64,000 nucleotides of DNA from Castor canadensis (Eukaryota > Chordata > Mammalia > Rodentia > Castoridae), in the NCBI RefSeq assembly GCF_047511655.1, contig NC_133390.1, forward strand, positions 166,568,583 to 166,632,582, written 5' to 3'. Positions within the stretch are counted from its first letter, which is position 1; each line of letters opens with the position of its first letter. Below the pieces are notes generated by a model. That model made no database searches. It was given only the letters and a program-made list of their open reading frames with translations, and had not been told where the DNA came from. This document shows positions 34,771 through 46,714 of the stretch, in pieces. The position numbers were made by a program, and so were the translations under genes.

Positions 34771-37700
34771 CAGCCATATGCATGCATGGGTTAGTGGTGG
34801 GGGGCGGGGAGGGGTATCTGTTCTTGGCAGTTTGAAAGAACTCACGTGCAAGAAAGACCTGATAGCTGTTATAACAGTCGGTGGTTCTTACAAATTGATC
34901 AACGCACCTTATTACTCAGCTCTGCCTCTCAGAGTCCCCAAAACGAATAACCTCGGTGCACTAAATGCTGGCGGGCCATCACTCTGACAGGGAGTGGACA
35001 GAGGGGAAGGGTGAGGGCCTGGGACCCTGCCTTCAGGGCATCAGGCCGACGTCACAGACATATGACCTCGGACAATATTCTTAACCTCTGTTTCCTCAGG
35101 TGTGACTTGGGGATAACAGTCTTCTGTTTGTGGTAACAATAAGTCACTGTATGTCAAATTCTGGGACTAGTATTATCATGCCTGTCATTATTACTCAAAC
35201 GCCACACCAAGGGTCACATTGCTGGTGTCATTGCTAGTCAGGATGTGCCTGGTTACACAGCCGTCCCAACTCCTGGCATCTTAATGGCTTCCCCCAACAT
35301 GAGTTTGTTTCTGGCTCACTGTGCTGCTAGGTTTTCTCGGTTGGCCCTCCCCCAAGCCTCCCAGAACACGTAGGATCTGAGGGTCTGCTCCCTAGTGGCT
35401 CTGCCATGCCCCACCCCCCGGGGCCTCAGAGTCCTGGTCCCCTTCAGCCACTGATGAGTGGACAGAGGATCACCGAAGGCCTGGAGGCAGCACAGAGCGA
35501 GTCAGGCAGTGGGGGGTGGCGAGGTGGGGGGGTGGGAAGATAGGACCTTCTGCAGGAAGCGGGCCCTGGAGGAGAAGAGCTGGGGCACACTTCCACGGAG
35601 CCAGGAATCACAATGACACCTGCCAGACCACAAATCCATCCTTCTTCCAAATTTCTTGCATTTGCACATGGGGACTGAGACCCCTGGCAGGCGGAGCTCT
35701 TGGGCACTTAGTATTGAGGCTTGACTTTCCTCTGCACACAGCCTGGCCAGTTTTACCTTCTAGATTAGGGGGTCAGAAAAACCTCCAAACCAAAAGCTGG
35801 GAGAAGCGACGCTGGGCAGTGGAAGGGACAGGAAAATGGTGAGAGGCAGACAGGAGAACGCGGGAGACTTGGAGGCCTGGAACATTCAATGTGGTGCCAA
35901 AGTGTTCAACGCACACCTGCTGTCCCTCGGACATCCACACAACCACCTTATCCGTGTACCTCAGTGTTGGTGGAACCCCTGGCTTTTGGGAAGGAATTTT
36001 GTCCAGCCTGCTTATAATTTTTTCCTAAGTTTCAACATTCATAAAGGGCACATGTGAGTTACTGGACACATTGTACAAAATGACTTCCAGGCTGGTAAAG
36101 TGGACCCTGTGAGCTGCTGCTGTCCTTCCACTGAAGGAGACATTGAGGTGTGGGTGTGGGCTAGAGAGAGCTGCTTTGGTTTAGAATGGGGATTCCAGCA
36201 GGGCAGGCTCAGAGAGACTTCATGCACAATGGAGGTTGCTCAGCATCTGGGAAGAAGCAGAGACTGTAGGTGGTAGCAGCCTCAGGGTTCCAGGATCAAC
36301 ACTGAGCCTTCCCTTCCTGGGCACCTGGGAGAATTTCTACTTGGAAATTTGGTTTCTACATGAAAAAAACAGTGATGGCAGCAGCTACAGCTCAGCCTGG
36401 AGATCAGATGAGAAAACGTGCAAATGGCCTGGGGCACTTGAATCAAGAGTTCTGTCTTTCTCTAGATCTCACTTTCTTCATCTGAAAAATGGGAACCCCT
36501 CTGACAAAACTCTTGTTAGGATTGCAAGGGATGGGGTGGGGGGTGCAGTGTGTGGCTCACAAGAACTCCTATTCTTGTTTAGGATTACACTGTGGGCTTT
36601 TAAACCTGAGCTGAGAACCAAGAGATGTCTGTACCCCCCTCATTTCTTTGGCTTCCGTTTCACTTATAAGCAGGGTGGAAGTTGCACCTCCCCTCCCTGC
36701 AGTTTTGCTCCTGCTGTAGAAGACACCCTCCCCTCCACCCACCTGCCCATCTCCTGCCACCTGCCTTCGGGGTTGCCTTTTCTGCCATCAAAGCCACTCC
36801 TTGCCTGCAAGGCAGGCTGCCCTCCAGAGGTTCCTGCTAAATGCAAACAGGTCAGTTGGCCTCCTTCAATAAATAGGATCTCCCTTCAAGTCCCAGGCAC
36901 CGTGCCAAGTGCCAGGACAAACTGACAAAAAAGAGACCAGGTAGGTCTCTTCAACTTACTGTTGACAGGAGAAATATGCATTAGACAAGGATTCCCAAGT
37001 TGTAGCCAAGTTGTTTCGACACTGGAAGAGCAGATGAGTGTCTTGTTGAAAATGGGAGAAAAGGGGAAGAAAGTCTTCTTTCTCTAGGGCAATCACAGTC
37101 CTTGCCTGAAGCTCCCTCTTACTTTCACTGAGCAAAATCCTCTACTTCTCTGAGATGGGTCTTCTCCTTTCTGGATCCCTCTATTCTTTCTTATTTTGCT
37201 TCTTCGTTGTGCTGGAGTACATCTTCCAGTAGCTTTCTAAGAAAAGGTATGTGGGAAACAAATGTGCAGTTGTGCAAGTGTCTTCACTCTACACTGCTGG
37301 TCTGGGGACAGGGTTCTCTGTGAATGTCAGGGCCCTGCTGCACTGCTTTCTACTTACCATCATCACCAAGGAAGTGTTGAATGTTACTCTGCTTCTATTT
37401 CTTTGTGGTTTGAGGTTACCCTTCTCTGGTAACCTCTAGGTTGTCTGTCTCTCCACGGTGTCGTGGTGTCTCACAGAGATGCACATTTGGGTAGATCTTT
37501 TCTCATGACATGGGCACTGAGTGGGCCCCTCCCATTGGAAGATGCTACATGGCATCTCTTAACTTCCTCTGTCTTACTCCTAGGCCATATTTTGGAAACC
37601 AAGAATCTGGCTCCTTTGTGCTCTTGTCCATGAAAAGGTGATAGCTGCCATCACTAGGAACAAGAGTGAGGAACACACCCCTTTGTCAACTCCTCCATAC

Positions 37701-37827
37701 TGGAGTCTTACCTGGGGGAATAGGAGGGTGTTGTCCAACCTCCTCTGCTGTTCTAGCTCAAAGCCACTGATTTCCCTCAGCTCAGCCCACCCTGATGGAG
37801 CCCCAGCCCAGTCCAGCTTTGATGAAG

Positions 37828-38245
37828 ATGGTATATTGGTCTCTAAGGCTGCTGTAACAAAATACCAGAGGCTGGATAGCTTAAACAACAGGAATTGATT
37901 TTCTTCTGGGGGCTGGAAGTCCAAGATCAAGGGGCCAGTAAGGTTGGTTCCTTCTGAGGCCTCTCTCCCTGGCTTGTGTGTGGCACCTTCTCACCATGAC
38001 CTCACATGGTCATACCTCTGTACCTCTGTGCACACACATCTGGTGTCTCTGTGTACCCAAATTCCCTCTTACAAGCAAATAAGCAGATTGGGTTAGAGCC
38101 CATCCTAATGGCCTTGTTTTGGTTTAATCGTCTCTTTAAAGTCCTTATCTCCAAATACAGTCTTATCCTGTGGTGCGGGGGGGGGGGGGGTTGTCAGGGC
38201 TGGAACATGTGAATTTGGGGGAAGACAATTCTGTCCCTAACAAAA
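37828..38245 (-). mobile_element. MLT1-like LTR remnant, near full length
   Basis: The plus strand begins 'ggtctctaaggctgctgtaa' and 'caaaataccagaggctggat', then 'gggggctggaagtccaagat', 'ctgaggcctctctccctggc', 'ctcaccatgacctcacatgg', 'cctaatggccttg', and 'ctccaaatacagtcttatcc'. This is the reverse complement of an MLT1-type LTR. A run of 14 Gs at 38177-38190 interrupts the right part. Confidence 0.7.
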
Positions 38246-39540
38246 ATGATCAGAAATGCACGATACTGGGTTAGACCAACCAGTGGCTCACGGACTGGGC
38301 AAAAAGAAATAGACACAAATCTGGACAAACTGAGTGGTGTGTTGTCACCAGACCTGTCTTCTGGGCCGAGGCTGTGAAGTAGGACATGTCACATCTTACT
38401 CCAGCTCACTAGGTGCCATGAGTGAGAAGTGACACTGTCTCAGGTGTGGCTACCTCCCCACATTCTCCATCTTTCCCGAATACCTTCCTAAACCTCCAAG
38501 CTTCCCCTCACGCTTTGACCCCAGTCCACAAAATATTCTTAGTATAAATGGAGACAGGAAACTCATGAGCACACAGTGAGCCACAAATTCGAATGGCCCC
38601 AGGGCCAGGCAGGTAACAGGAACCAAGGAAGGAGACAGGATGACATACCAGAGGGTGTGCAGAGGACTAAAAATGTCTGCCAGCCCCAGACAGACCTCCC
38701 AGGCATCCCAGCCTCATGCAGCCTTCAAGTATCTCCTTTGTGGCTCTGTCCAGGAGATGCTAAGTGCGGATTTTGAAGACAGACACACAGACCTGGTTTT
38801 GAATCTTGGCTTATTATTTATCACAGTACAGTCCTGTCTCAAATCTTAGAGCTGTTATGAAGAAAGTATGAACTCAAGCAGGTAAAATAGTGCAAATCCA
38901 GGAACACAGTAGGTTCTTAAAATTAATAGTGGTTATTATTATTGTGCTAAATAAAAGTAATGGTTTTTCTTAGTCTCTTTAGAGCAAATTTGTGCTCATG
39001 TGTGGAGCAGAGGCTCCTCCTGGTGGTCAGAATTAAGAACTGCAGCACAGTGTGGCCAGCCTGTAACAGGAAGATTAATAGCCAAGTTGAATGCCCCAGC
39101 CAAACATGGGATTGAATGAAGTTCTGACGTAAGCAAGGAATAACACAGGTCATTGACCTCTGCCCTTAGCCTCCATATTCACCCCACCTCCCAAAAAGTA
39201 CGGCCCCATGGAGTGACTCTGACAATTTAATGAGATCATGTAATGCAGTATTTCGTAGTATGCAGTAAGCCCTTAATAAGTGCTGGCAATGATGCTAGAA
39301 AGAGCCTGGCCTGACTTTAGCATGACCCCACACTCAGTGCACACCTGCCCCACATTGCTGACATCCTCTCTTGTGGGCTGGTGAAACACATGGACGCCCA
39401 GTTGTTACTGTTTTTTCTTTTATTGGTGGCAATAGGGAGGGTTGGTATGGATTGGAGCTCCTGACCAAAAAGACCGGGCCTTTGTGGACACTTGGAATCT
39501 CACTGGAGAAAAAGATACCTTCAAATGTTCATCTCTTCTC

Positions 39541-40180
39541 AAAACTAATGAGCCAATAAAGAAATGGGCAAGTGAACTAAACAGAACTTTCTCAAAAGAA
39601 GAAATTCAAATGGCCAAAAAACACATGAAAAAATGCTCACCATCTCTAGCAATAAAGGAAATGCAAATTAAAATCACACTAAGATTCCACCTCACCACTG
39701 TTAGAATAGCCATCATCAGCAACACCACCAACAACAGGTGTTGGCAAGGATGCGGGGGAAAAAGGAACCCTCTTACACTGTTGGTGGGAATGTAGTCTAG
39801 TACAACCACTCTGGAAAAAAATTTGGAGGCTACTTAAAAAGCTAGACATCGATCTACCATTTGATCCAGCAATACCACTCTTGGGGATATACCCAAAAGG
39901 CTGTGACACAGGTTACTCCAGAGGCACCTGCACACCCATGTTTATTGCGGCACTATTCACAGTAGCCAAGTTATGGAAACAGCCAAGATGCCCCACCACT
40001 GACGAATGGATCAAGAAAATGTGGTATCTATACACAATGGAATTTTATGCAGCCATGAAGAAGAACGAAATGTTATCATTCGCTGGTAAATGGATGGAAT
40101 TGGAGAACATCATTCTGAGTGAGGTTAGCCTGGCCCAAAAGACCAAAAATTGTATGTTCTCCCTCATATGTGGACATTAG
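39541..40180 (+). pseudogene. L1 ORF2 C-terminal fragment
   Basis: The downstream frame ends in the signature C-terminus of L1 ORF2: a segment with WIKKMWYLYTMEFYAAM, then SFAGKWMELENIILS and a stop at 40178-40180. Upstream the homologous reading switches frame (an open run at 39442-39795 in one frame, 39881-40180 in another), so at least one frameshift is present. The reverse transcriptase and endonuclease domains are absent. The copy cannot move by itself. Confidence 0.9.
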
Positions 40181-40667
40181 GTCAAGGGCAAACACAACAA
40201 TGGGACTGGACTTTGAGCACATGATAAAAGTGAGAGCACACAAGGGAGGGGTGAGGATAGGTAAGACACCTAAAAAATTAGCTAGCATTTGTTGCCCTTA
40301 ACTCAGAGAAACTAAAGCAGATACCTTAAAAGCAACTGAGGCCAATAGGAGAAGGGGACCAGGAACTAGAGAAAAGGTTAGATCAAAAAGAATTAACCTA
40401 GAAGCTAACACACATGCACAGGAAATTAATGTGAGTCAACTCCCTGTATCGCTATCCTTATCTCAACCAGCAAAAACCTTGTTCCTTCCTATTATTGCTT
40501 ATACTCTCTCTTCAACAAAATTAGAGATAAGGGCAAAATAGTTTCTGCTGGGTATTGAGGGGGTTGGGGGGAGAGGGAGGGGGCGGAGTGGGTGGTAAGG
40601 GAGGGGGTGGGGGCAGGGGGAGAAATGACCCAAGCCTTGTATGCACATATGAATAATAAAGGGAAAA
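39541..40667 (+). mobile_element. 5'-truncated L1 with target-site duplications
   Basis: An L1 3' end of about 1.1 kb. It holds the last part of ORF2 and the 3' UTR, with 'aataataaa' before an A-rich tail (40662-40670). The flank at 39523-39540 is repeated at 40668-40685 with one mismatch, a clear target-site duplication of about 18 bp. Start of the element and truncation are thus fixed to the base, within the ambiguity of the A run. The 3' UTR carries long G runs (40550-40622). Confidence 0.93.
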
Positions 40668-41479
40668 AAATGTTCATCTCTCCTCCCAGACTTCTCTTTT
40701 AAACCAAAGTGCCCTAGAAAGATGACTGTGATAGTCCTGAAGACCAGGAGAGGATGAATTCTTCATCTATTTCCCTCCCAGACAGGGGGAGCCTGGCATC
40801 CGTGGTGATGGGGGACACTCTGTGGACATTTCCTTCTGGTGGCTCCCCTCTGGACACCCTCATACACCTGCAGAGCTCACCTCCTACCTCCTTACAGGCC
40901 AGGAGAAGAGGAGCCCACACAGATGGGCAGCCTGGGGTAGAACTCCCACGCTGGCTAGGCTGCCCCAGAGATGGAGGACCAGAGGCCAGGCTTGAGTGCA
41001 GACTGCCTCTGGCTCCCAGAGCATCCTTTCCCGACCCAGATGGAGAAGTGACACTAGGAATCACAGCTCATGGTGATAGAGCACGGCCAGCTGGGCCAGT
41101 CACCACATTATCGTAACATTTCACAAGGGCCTGCATTTCACAGGTGAGAACAGCGAGGCTCAGAGGGGTTGGTGATTTGCCCAGGGTCACAGAGCTGGCC
41201 GGTGGTGGAGCCTGGGTGGATCATGTAGACTCTTCTCCATACCTTGATATGAGTCACAGTCTCTACCCCAAATCCAGGGGAAGGGGACCTGCTGCTAACT
41301 GGCCATTTGTCTGGTCAACTAAGAGCCAATCCATTAAGCCACTCTCTTACTGATCACAGATGAACAAAACTAGATCACCAAGCTGACCGTGGCCATGAAC
41401 AGAACTGAGCCAATATACACACGACTGTTGGGTAAGAATCTACCTTGGAAAAGGTATGACCTCACCAACTAACCTTTGC

Positions 41480-42060
41480 TTTTAAAATGTCTTAATTTTT
41501 CTTCAAAAAACTTTAAACAGTTCCTAAACAAACAGTTAAAGTATAAATTATATACTGTAACATGCTTGGATTTTAGGGGCACAAACGGATGAGTTTTGAC
41601 AAATGCATACTCACCACCATCAGAAATCCCGCCCCCCACCTCTTCTCAGCCAGTCCCTGCTCTGCCACATCGGCCCCTCGATGTGCTGGTTTTTTCTTAC
41701 ACTAGCTTGGTTTTGCCTTTTCTAGAATTTCATATAAATAGAAGCACTGCTAAGTATTATTGTGTGTCTGCTTCTTTCAGCTAATAACTGAGCATGCTGT
41801 GGCCTGTCTGTCATTGGTTCCTGACTAGGACTCATTCTCATTGCTGGAGCGGAGTTGGTTTTGTTTTTCCATTCTCCTGCTGGTAGTCATCTGTGTTTCT
41901 AGCATTTCGCAATGATGTCTAAAGGTGCTATGAAGATTCTTCTACAAGTGTTTTTAGACATATTTTTTCATTTATTTTGAGGGAAAATACTGGATTGTAG
42001 GGTGGTACATGTTTAGCTTCAGAAAAAACTGCCAAACTGTCTTCCAAAATGGGTGTACAA
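41480..42060 (-). repeat. Older L1 fragment (antisense)
   Basis: The plus strand resembles the antisense of an old L1 3' region: 'aatttcatataaatagaag', then 'aggtgctatgaagattcttc' and 'aaactgccaaactgtcttcc'. It is more diverged than the two L1 copies nearby and has no open frame. Confidence 0.55.
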
Positions 42061-42894
42061 GCTGGCCAGTTGACTTTGACTATTCACTTAATAAGCCAGA
42101 GCTAACTTCCAGTTGACCTCCCTTCCACACAAAGACCATGTGATTGACTAGCTGTGCTTCCAGGGGCTGGAATGACTCCTGAGGGGCTGGTGCTAACAAG
42201 AAGCAAAGGATGAAATCTGGGAAGATGGCCTGGCTGACTGCCCCTACCTCCCTAACCCAGCCTCTTGCTCCAACTCCCCCTGCAGGCTTCCAGGCTAAAG
42301 AGCTTCTGAGGGGACAGGACCCCCAGCCCCCTGATAAAAAGAAATTCTTAGATGCCCTGAATTTAACTACAAAGGCTGGAGTGGGTTGGAGAAGAGATAA
42401 GAGAAGTTAAGGAGTTAAAAGCCGGGGAAGGGGACAGCAAAAAGAAGGCTCCCCGTTCCTGAACCTGTGTTGGACACTGACTTAAATCCTTTGGAGCCAC
42501 AGCACCAGGGCCATGTGCCCTGTTTGCGTGTGAACTTTCCACCTCTTAACCCCACCCCCAACCCAGAAGCGCACCACTCCTCATGGGTGCCCTTCTATCT
42601 CAGAGTTCTCCCCACCTGGCACGTCCTGCCCTCCTGCTCATGCGGATAGCTTCAATCTAAAGGACTTATGCCCTCCCTCCCACATCTTAAAAGAGCACTG
42701 TTAGTGTAACCAGGACTCAGAGGCCACTTTGACTAAAAGCACTGACTCCTCAAGTGGGCCTGCAGATGCTCAATGCCTCCCTTTTGCTTCTCCCCCTCCC
42801 TTTTGCATCTGTCTCTTTTGTGCGGAGCCATTCTTTTCTGCAGTCACCTGGGATTCCAGGAACAACAGGTCTGACAGGTTAAGCATCTAGTGAC

Positions 42895-43806
42895 AAGAGT
42901 AGACTCTAGTTGAGTTAAGGATAGCTATACAGAGAGATTCCTACTATTGCTTTCCTGTACCCATGTGTTACGACCATGTTGATTCAACTCTAACTGATCT
43001 TTACATTGGTTCCTGATCCCCTGCTCATGATAACCTGTCATTTTAAAGTTTCTGTATTAGTTCCTCTGCAGTAGGGACATCAAACTCTTTGGTGTTTTGG
43101 TTTTCTACCTATTCCTATATCTTCCCTTGTCATGTGATCCAATTCCAACCACATTGCTGCACTTGCCCTAGATCTAAAGTCCGAATATGAGGGAGAACAT
43201 AGGATTTTTGGTCTCTTGGGCCAGGCTAACCTCACTCAGAATGATGTTCTCCAGTTCCATCCATTTACCTGCAAATGATAAGATTTCATTTTTCTTCATG
43301 GCTGCATAAAATTCCATTGTGTATAGATACCACATTTTCTTAATCCATTCGTCAGTAATGGGGCATCTTGGCTGTTTCCATAACTTGGCTATTGTGAATA
43401 GTGCCGCAATAAACATGGGTGCGCAGGTGCCTCTGGAGTAACTGTGTCACAGTCTTTTGGGTATATCCCCAAGAGTGGTATTGCTGGATCAAATGGTAGA
43501 TAAATGTTTAGCTTTTTAAGTAGCCTCCATATTTTTTCCCAGAGTGGTTGTACTAGTCTACATTCCCACCAACAGTGTAAGAGGGTTCCTTTTTTCCCGC
43601 ATCCTGGCCAACACCTGTTGATTATGTCTTTTCTTCAACAAAATCAGTGATAAAGGCAGAAGAGGACCTGCCTGGAACTGAGGGAGGGTGGAAGGGGAGG
43701 GGAGGGGAGCAGGGTGGAGAAATGACCCAAACAATGTATGCACATGTGAATAAATGAACAAAAAAAAAACAAATAAAAATAAATAAATTTTAAAAGAAGA
43801 GTAGAC
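42895..43806. mobile_element. L1 with inverted 5' segment (twin-priming product) and 10-bp target duplication
   Basis: Positions 42905 to about 43622 are L1 on the minus strand. Positions about 43626-43796 are L1 3' end on the plus strand, ending in an A-rich tail. The minus part covers the end of ORF2 and the 3' UTR up to the equivalent of 'tatccttatctcaacc' in the 39.5-kb copy. The plus part begins at 'tcttcaacaaaat', a few bases further on in the same element. The two parts are therefore adjoining pieces of one L1, joined with an inversion. The 10 bp AAGAGTAGAC occur at 42895-42904 and 43797-43806, flanking the whole. Confidence 0.92.
43174..43416 (-). pseudogene. L1 ORF2 C-terminal fragment (inverted part)
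   Basis: On the minus strand the last 80 residues of ORF2 are preserved as one open frame, nearly identical to the 40-kb copy (KLWKQPRCPITDEWIKKMW, then GKWMELENIILS, ending in SLIFGL). Continuation to 43620 is in other frames. The fragment has no reverse transcriptase domain. Confidence 0.88.
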
Positions 43807-44133
43807 GCTACTCCCCCCACCCCTGCCCCAGAGCTATTTGACTCCGTCCACTTCAGTCCCTTCTCTGTATAGTCCAGGAACCCATGTCAGCATCCCGGAA
43901 GACAGGGCTAGGACACTGGTTCTTCCTCTTCCCTGCAGGGCAATTAGTGACTCAAGTTCCTTTCCCATTTTTCACAGTGACTTTTCCATTTGGTTTCCAG
44001 TGAGTGGCTGGAGTGATATGCTGAGACTCCCAGTTCAGGCTTCTGGCCTAGAATTTCCCTCTGTTCCTAGTTCTCCCTCTGGGAATCATGGTAACTTTTT
44101 TTCTGGCTATCACTTGTAAGGGCTCAATAAATC

Positions 44134-44182
44134 CTGAGTCCCTAGAGTTCCCTAGAGTTAACCTGAGTCCCTAGAGTTCTGG
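44134..44182. repeat. Short direct duplication
   Basis: The string CCTGAGTCCCTAGAGTTC is present at about 44134 and again at about 44162. It is a local tandem-type duplication with a short spacer that itself repeats CCCTAGAGTT. Confidence 0.85.
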
Positions 44183-45059
44183 TTTAACACTGCTCTGAGG
44201 AGACCCTCAGCAAGAGGCTCCTTCAGTCCCTCACATCATCTTCTGGACACCTCGGGGTGTCCTGAGGCCACAAGAAGCCAAGAAAGGTAAGAGGGAGAAG
44301 GCAGCTCCCCTCCCGCACAACTGGAATGCTGGCTCCGGCACCGCAGGCCCAGGAGAAATGGCCCAGGCTGTCAGATGGGGCAAGGTTGTTAGTACAGCCC
44401 AGCCCTGGCCTGGAGCCTGCTATCTGTGGGTGCATCATGAAGCACCCCGAAACTTACAGTTTAAAAGTCATTGATTGCACCGTGTGAGTCTGTGGGCTGA
44501 CTGGCTAGTCCTGTTCTGCATGGTTGGTGAGGCAGCAATGGTAGCCAGAGCTGGAGTGTGCAAGAGGGCGTCTCTCAATATCTACAGCCCTGCTGGGACA
44601 GCGGGAGCATCTGGGGTTTTCGAGGCAGCCCTCTTTCTCCATCCTTGCAGGCAGGCCATGGGGCCAGCATGGGCTTCCTCACAGCACTGTGGCCCAAGGG
44701 CAGTGGAGTTCTCAGACATTCATGTCCACCCAGAACTGCCTCAGAATGCAGCCTTACTTGAAATAGGATCTTTTCTGTCTGGCTTCTTTCTTTAGCCTAA
44801 TTTTTTATAATTCATTTCTCAGTTGTGTACATCAGTCATTTGTTGTTTTTTTTTAATGAGTGTGTGCTATGATAAAAAGTTTGGTTTATGTTGTTTTCAT
44901 GCCCAGTGCCAGAGTCAACCCCTCCCTCCACCACAGTCCGCTTCCCTCTTCCTTCCCCCAGTTCTAGCCATGGCTGCCAGCACCCAAGATACCTGAAGGA
45001 AATGTGCCACCTTAGCCCAGCTTCAATATGACAACAATATGACAAACTGACTTGAAAAT

Positions 45060-45380
45060 ACTTGAGTCAGCCAGGTGCAATGGCTCGCGTCTATAGTCCT
45101 AGCTACTTGGGAGGCAGAGATCAGGAGGATCTGGGTCTTAAAAACCAGTTTGTGAGACCCTGTCTCAACCAATGGCTGGGCACAGCAGCGTGCACCTGTC
45201 GTCCCAGCTACCTGGGGAAGTACAAATAGGAAGATCACAGTCCAGGCGCATCTGGGCATAAAGTGAAACCTTATCCCCCAAACAACCAATATAGAAAGGG
45301 CTAGGGGCACAGCTCTGGTGGTAGAGCGCCTGCCAAACAAGTGTGAAGCCCTGAGTTCAAACCCCAGTACTGCAAAAAAG
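45060..45380 (+). repeat. Composite SINE: two B1-like heads plus ID-like tail
   Basis: Two B1-like modules ('gtcctagctacttgggaggc' and 'gtcccagctacctggggaag') are followed by an ID-like tRNA module ('ggtggtagagcgcctgccaa', 'gagttcaaaccccagtactg') and an A-rich tail. This three-part order also occurs at 46715, 56413 and 58473, so it is a family and not a chance association. Confidence 0.92.
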
Positions 45381-45884
45381 CAAAATTGCTGGAGGAAGAC
45401 ACTCTCTTTTCTAATTTGCACCTCGGCCCTGCCTGGCTGGCGGTGGGCATTGGCACCATGATAGCCAGGCAGGGAAGGCAGGGGGTTCTTCACCTCCACA
45501 GCCTAAGGCCTTTAAGGGCTGCCTTGGCCTTGACACTGTTGAGCCAGCTGAAATGGGTACATCCGACTCATCCAGGACGGACTGCTCCTGGCTTCGTGAG
45601 GAGATGATGAGTCACACCACAGCTGCTTTACTGCTGGTGCCAATGCTGCTGGACTTCAGCTGCCTGGCCCTGCCCAGCAAGACACTGGAGTTCTTACCTA
45701 ATGTATCCTGAGACTTGGTTCCCTGCAGTCCTTCCAGTTCCCCCAGGGAGGCAGGTGCACCAGGCACCGCCTGTCCTAAGGACACATGCCACAGAGCACA
45801 CAGCTGGGGCCCCAGCCACTCTGAGACTGCTCCCAACCTCCATGTCTTCACTGGTACACTGGGCATAATGGCAGATTATCCTCA

Positions 45885-46060
45885 GTATTGGCGATTCTGT
45901 GGCCCAAAAGTGTCCTCGAAAAACCCCTGTGCTGGAAAGTTAATCTCCAAATTCATGAGTTAATGGATTTGGAGGTGAGGACTTTGAAAAGTAATTATGA
46001 TTAAATGAAGTCATGAGAGTGGGGACCTATGACAGCATTAGCAGTTTTATAAGAAATGGA
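45885..46060 (+). mobile_element. MLT1-like LTR, left part
   Basis: Sense copy of the LTR family seen reversed at 37828: 'ggaaagttaatctccaaatt', 'ggatttggaggtgaggactt', 'atgattaaatgaagtcatga' and 'agcagttttataagaaatgg'. The right part resumes at 46341 after a SINE insertion. Confidence 0.65.
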
Positions 46061-46335
46061 GGGGCTAGGCCAGGCATGGTGGTACACACCTGTAATCCCA
46101 GATACTAGGGAGGCATGGGTAGGAGGATCATGGTCTGAAGTCAGTTCCCAAGCAATAAAAACAAATAAAATAAAAGGGGGACATGGCTCAAGTGGTAGAA
46201 GATCTGAGTTCAAATCCCAATACCACCATCCCCCTAAAAAAGAGTGGTTAGGCTTTTGAAGTGGGAGAGCACTTGCTGAACACGCGTGAGGACCTGAGTT
46301 TGATCCCCAGCAATGCAAAAATAAATAACCAAATA
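46061..46335 (+). repeat. SINEs inserted in the LTR
   Basis: A B1-like head ('cacacctgtaatcccagata') with an ID-like module and tail runs to about 46235. A second ID-like monomer ('agcacttgctgaacacgcgt', 'gagtttgatccccagcaatg') extends to about 46335. They split the LTR that flanks them. Confidence 0.85.
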
Positions 46336-46340
46336 AAAAG

Positions 46341-46435
46341 GACCCAAGCTGATGCACACTGGACTTCCAGCTTCCAGAATAGTGAGCAAAACAAACCTCT
46401 ATTCTTTACAAGTTACCAGCCTGTGTGTCCAGTTA
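46341..46435 (+). mobile_element. MLT1-like LTR, right part
   Basis: Resumes the LTR: 'tggacttccagcttccagaa', 'agtgagcaaaacaaacctct' and 'attctttacaagttaccagc'. This is the standard right portion, continuing from the left part at 45885-46060. Confidence 0.65.
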
Positions 46436-46637
46436 CAGCAACAGGAAACAGGACAGCGGGAAGATGGGACGAGGTCATGGGTGAAGTCCTGAGTACAGTG
46501 CCCGACCAGTCGCCAGTGAACGTCTCCTCTAGCTCAGCAGGGTTCTGGCAGGCACTCCAGCAGCAGCTCTAGTTTACAGGCGGCAGAACTGTGGGTGAAG
46601 ATACACTTGCCTTCTCCCTTAGCTCGTTTGTGCTGCC

Positions 46638-46712
46638 ACAGTTGAGCATCCTTAATCAGAAAACTCAAAATCCAAACTGCTCCAAAATCAGGAGCACTTG
46701 ATCCTGTCAAAA
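46638..46712 (+). mobile_element. Tigger/MER44-like DNA transposon, left end
   Basis: The left terminal part reads 'acagttgagcatccttaatc', 'agaaaactcaaaatccaaac', 'tgctccaaaatcaggagc'. It is complementary in style to the right end at 47420-47467 ('gattttggagcattttggat', 'ttcagacttttggattaggg'). These ends are typical of a pogo/Tigger non-autonomous element. Confidence 0.7.
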
Positions 46713-46714
46713 AA

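Noticed and set aside
34199..34783. Cys/Val/His-rich open frames over the TG/CA tract
   Set aside because: Low-complexity artefacts of alternating TG and CA.
36236..36925. 229-codon open frame in the intergenic region
   Set aside because: No domain, no signal peptide and no sign of splicing or promoter. The residues look like random translation of unique DNA.
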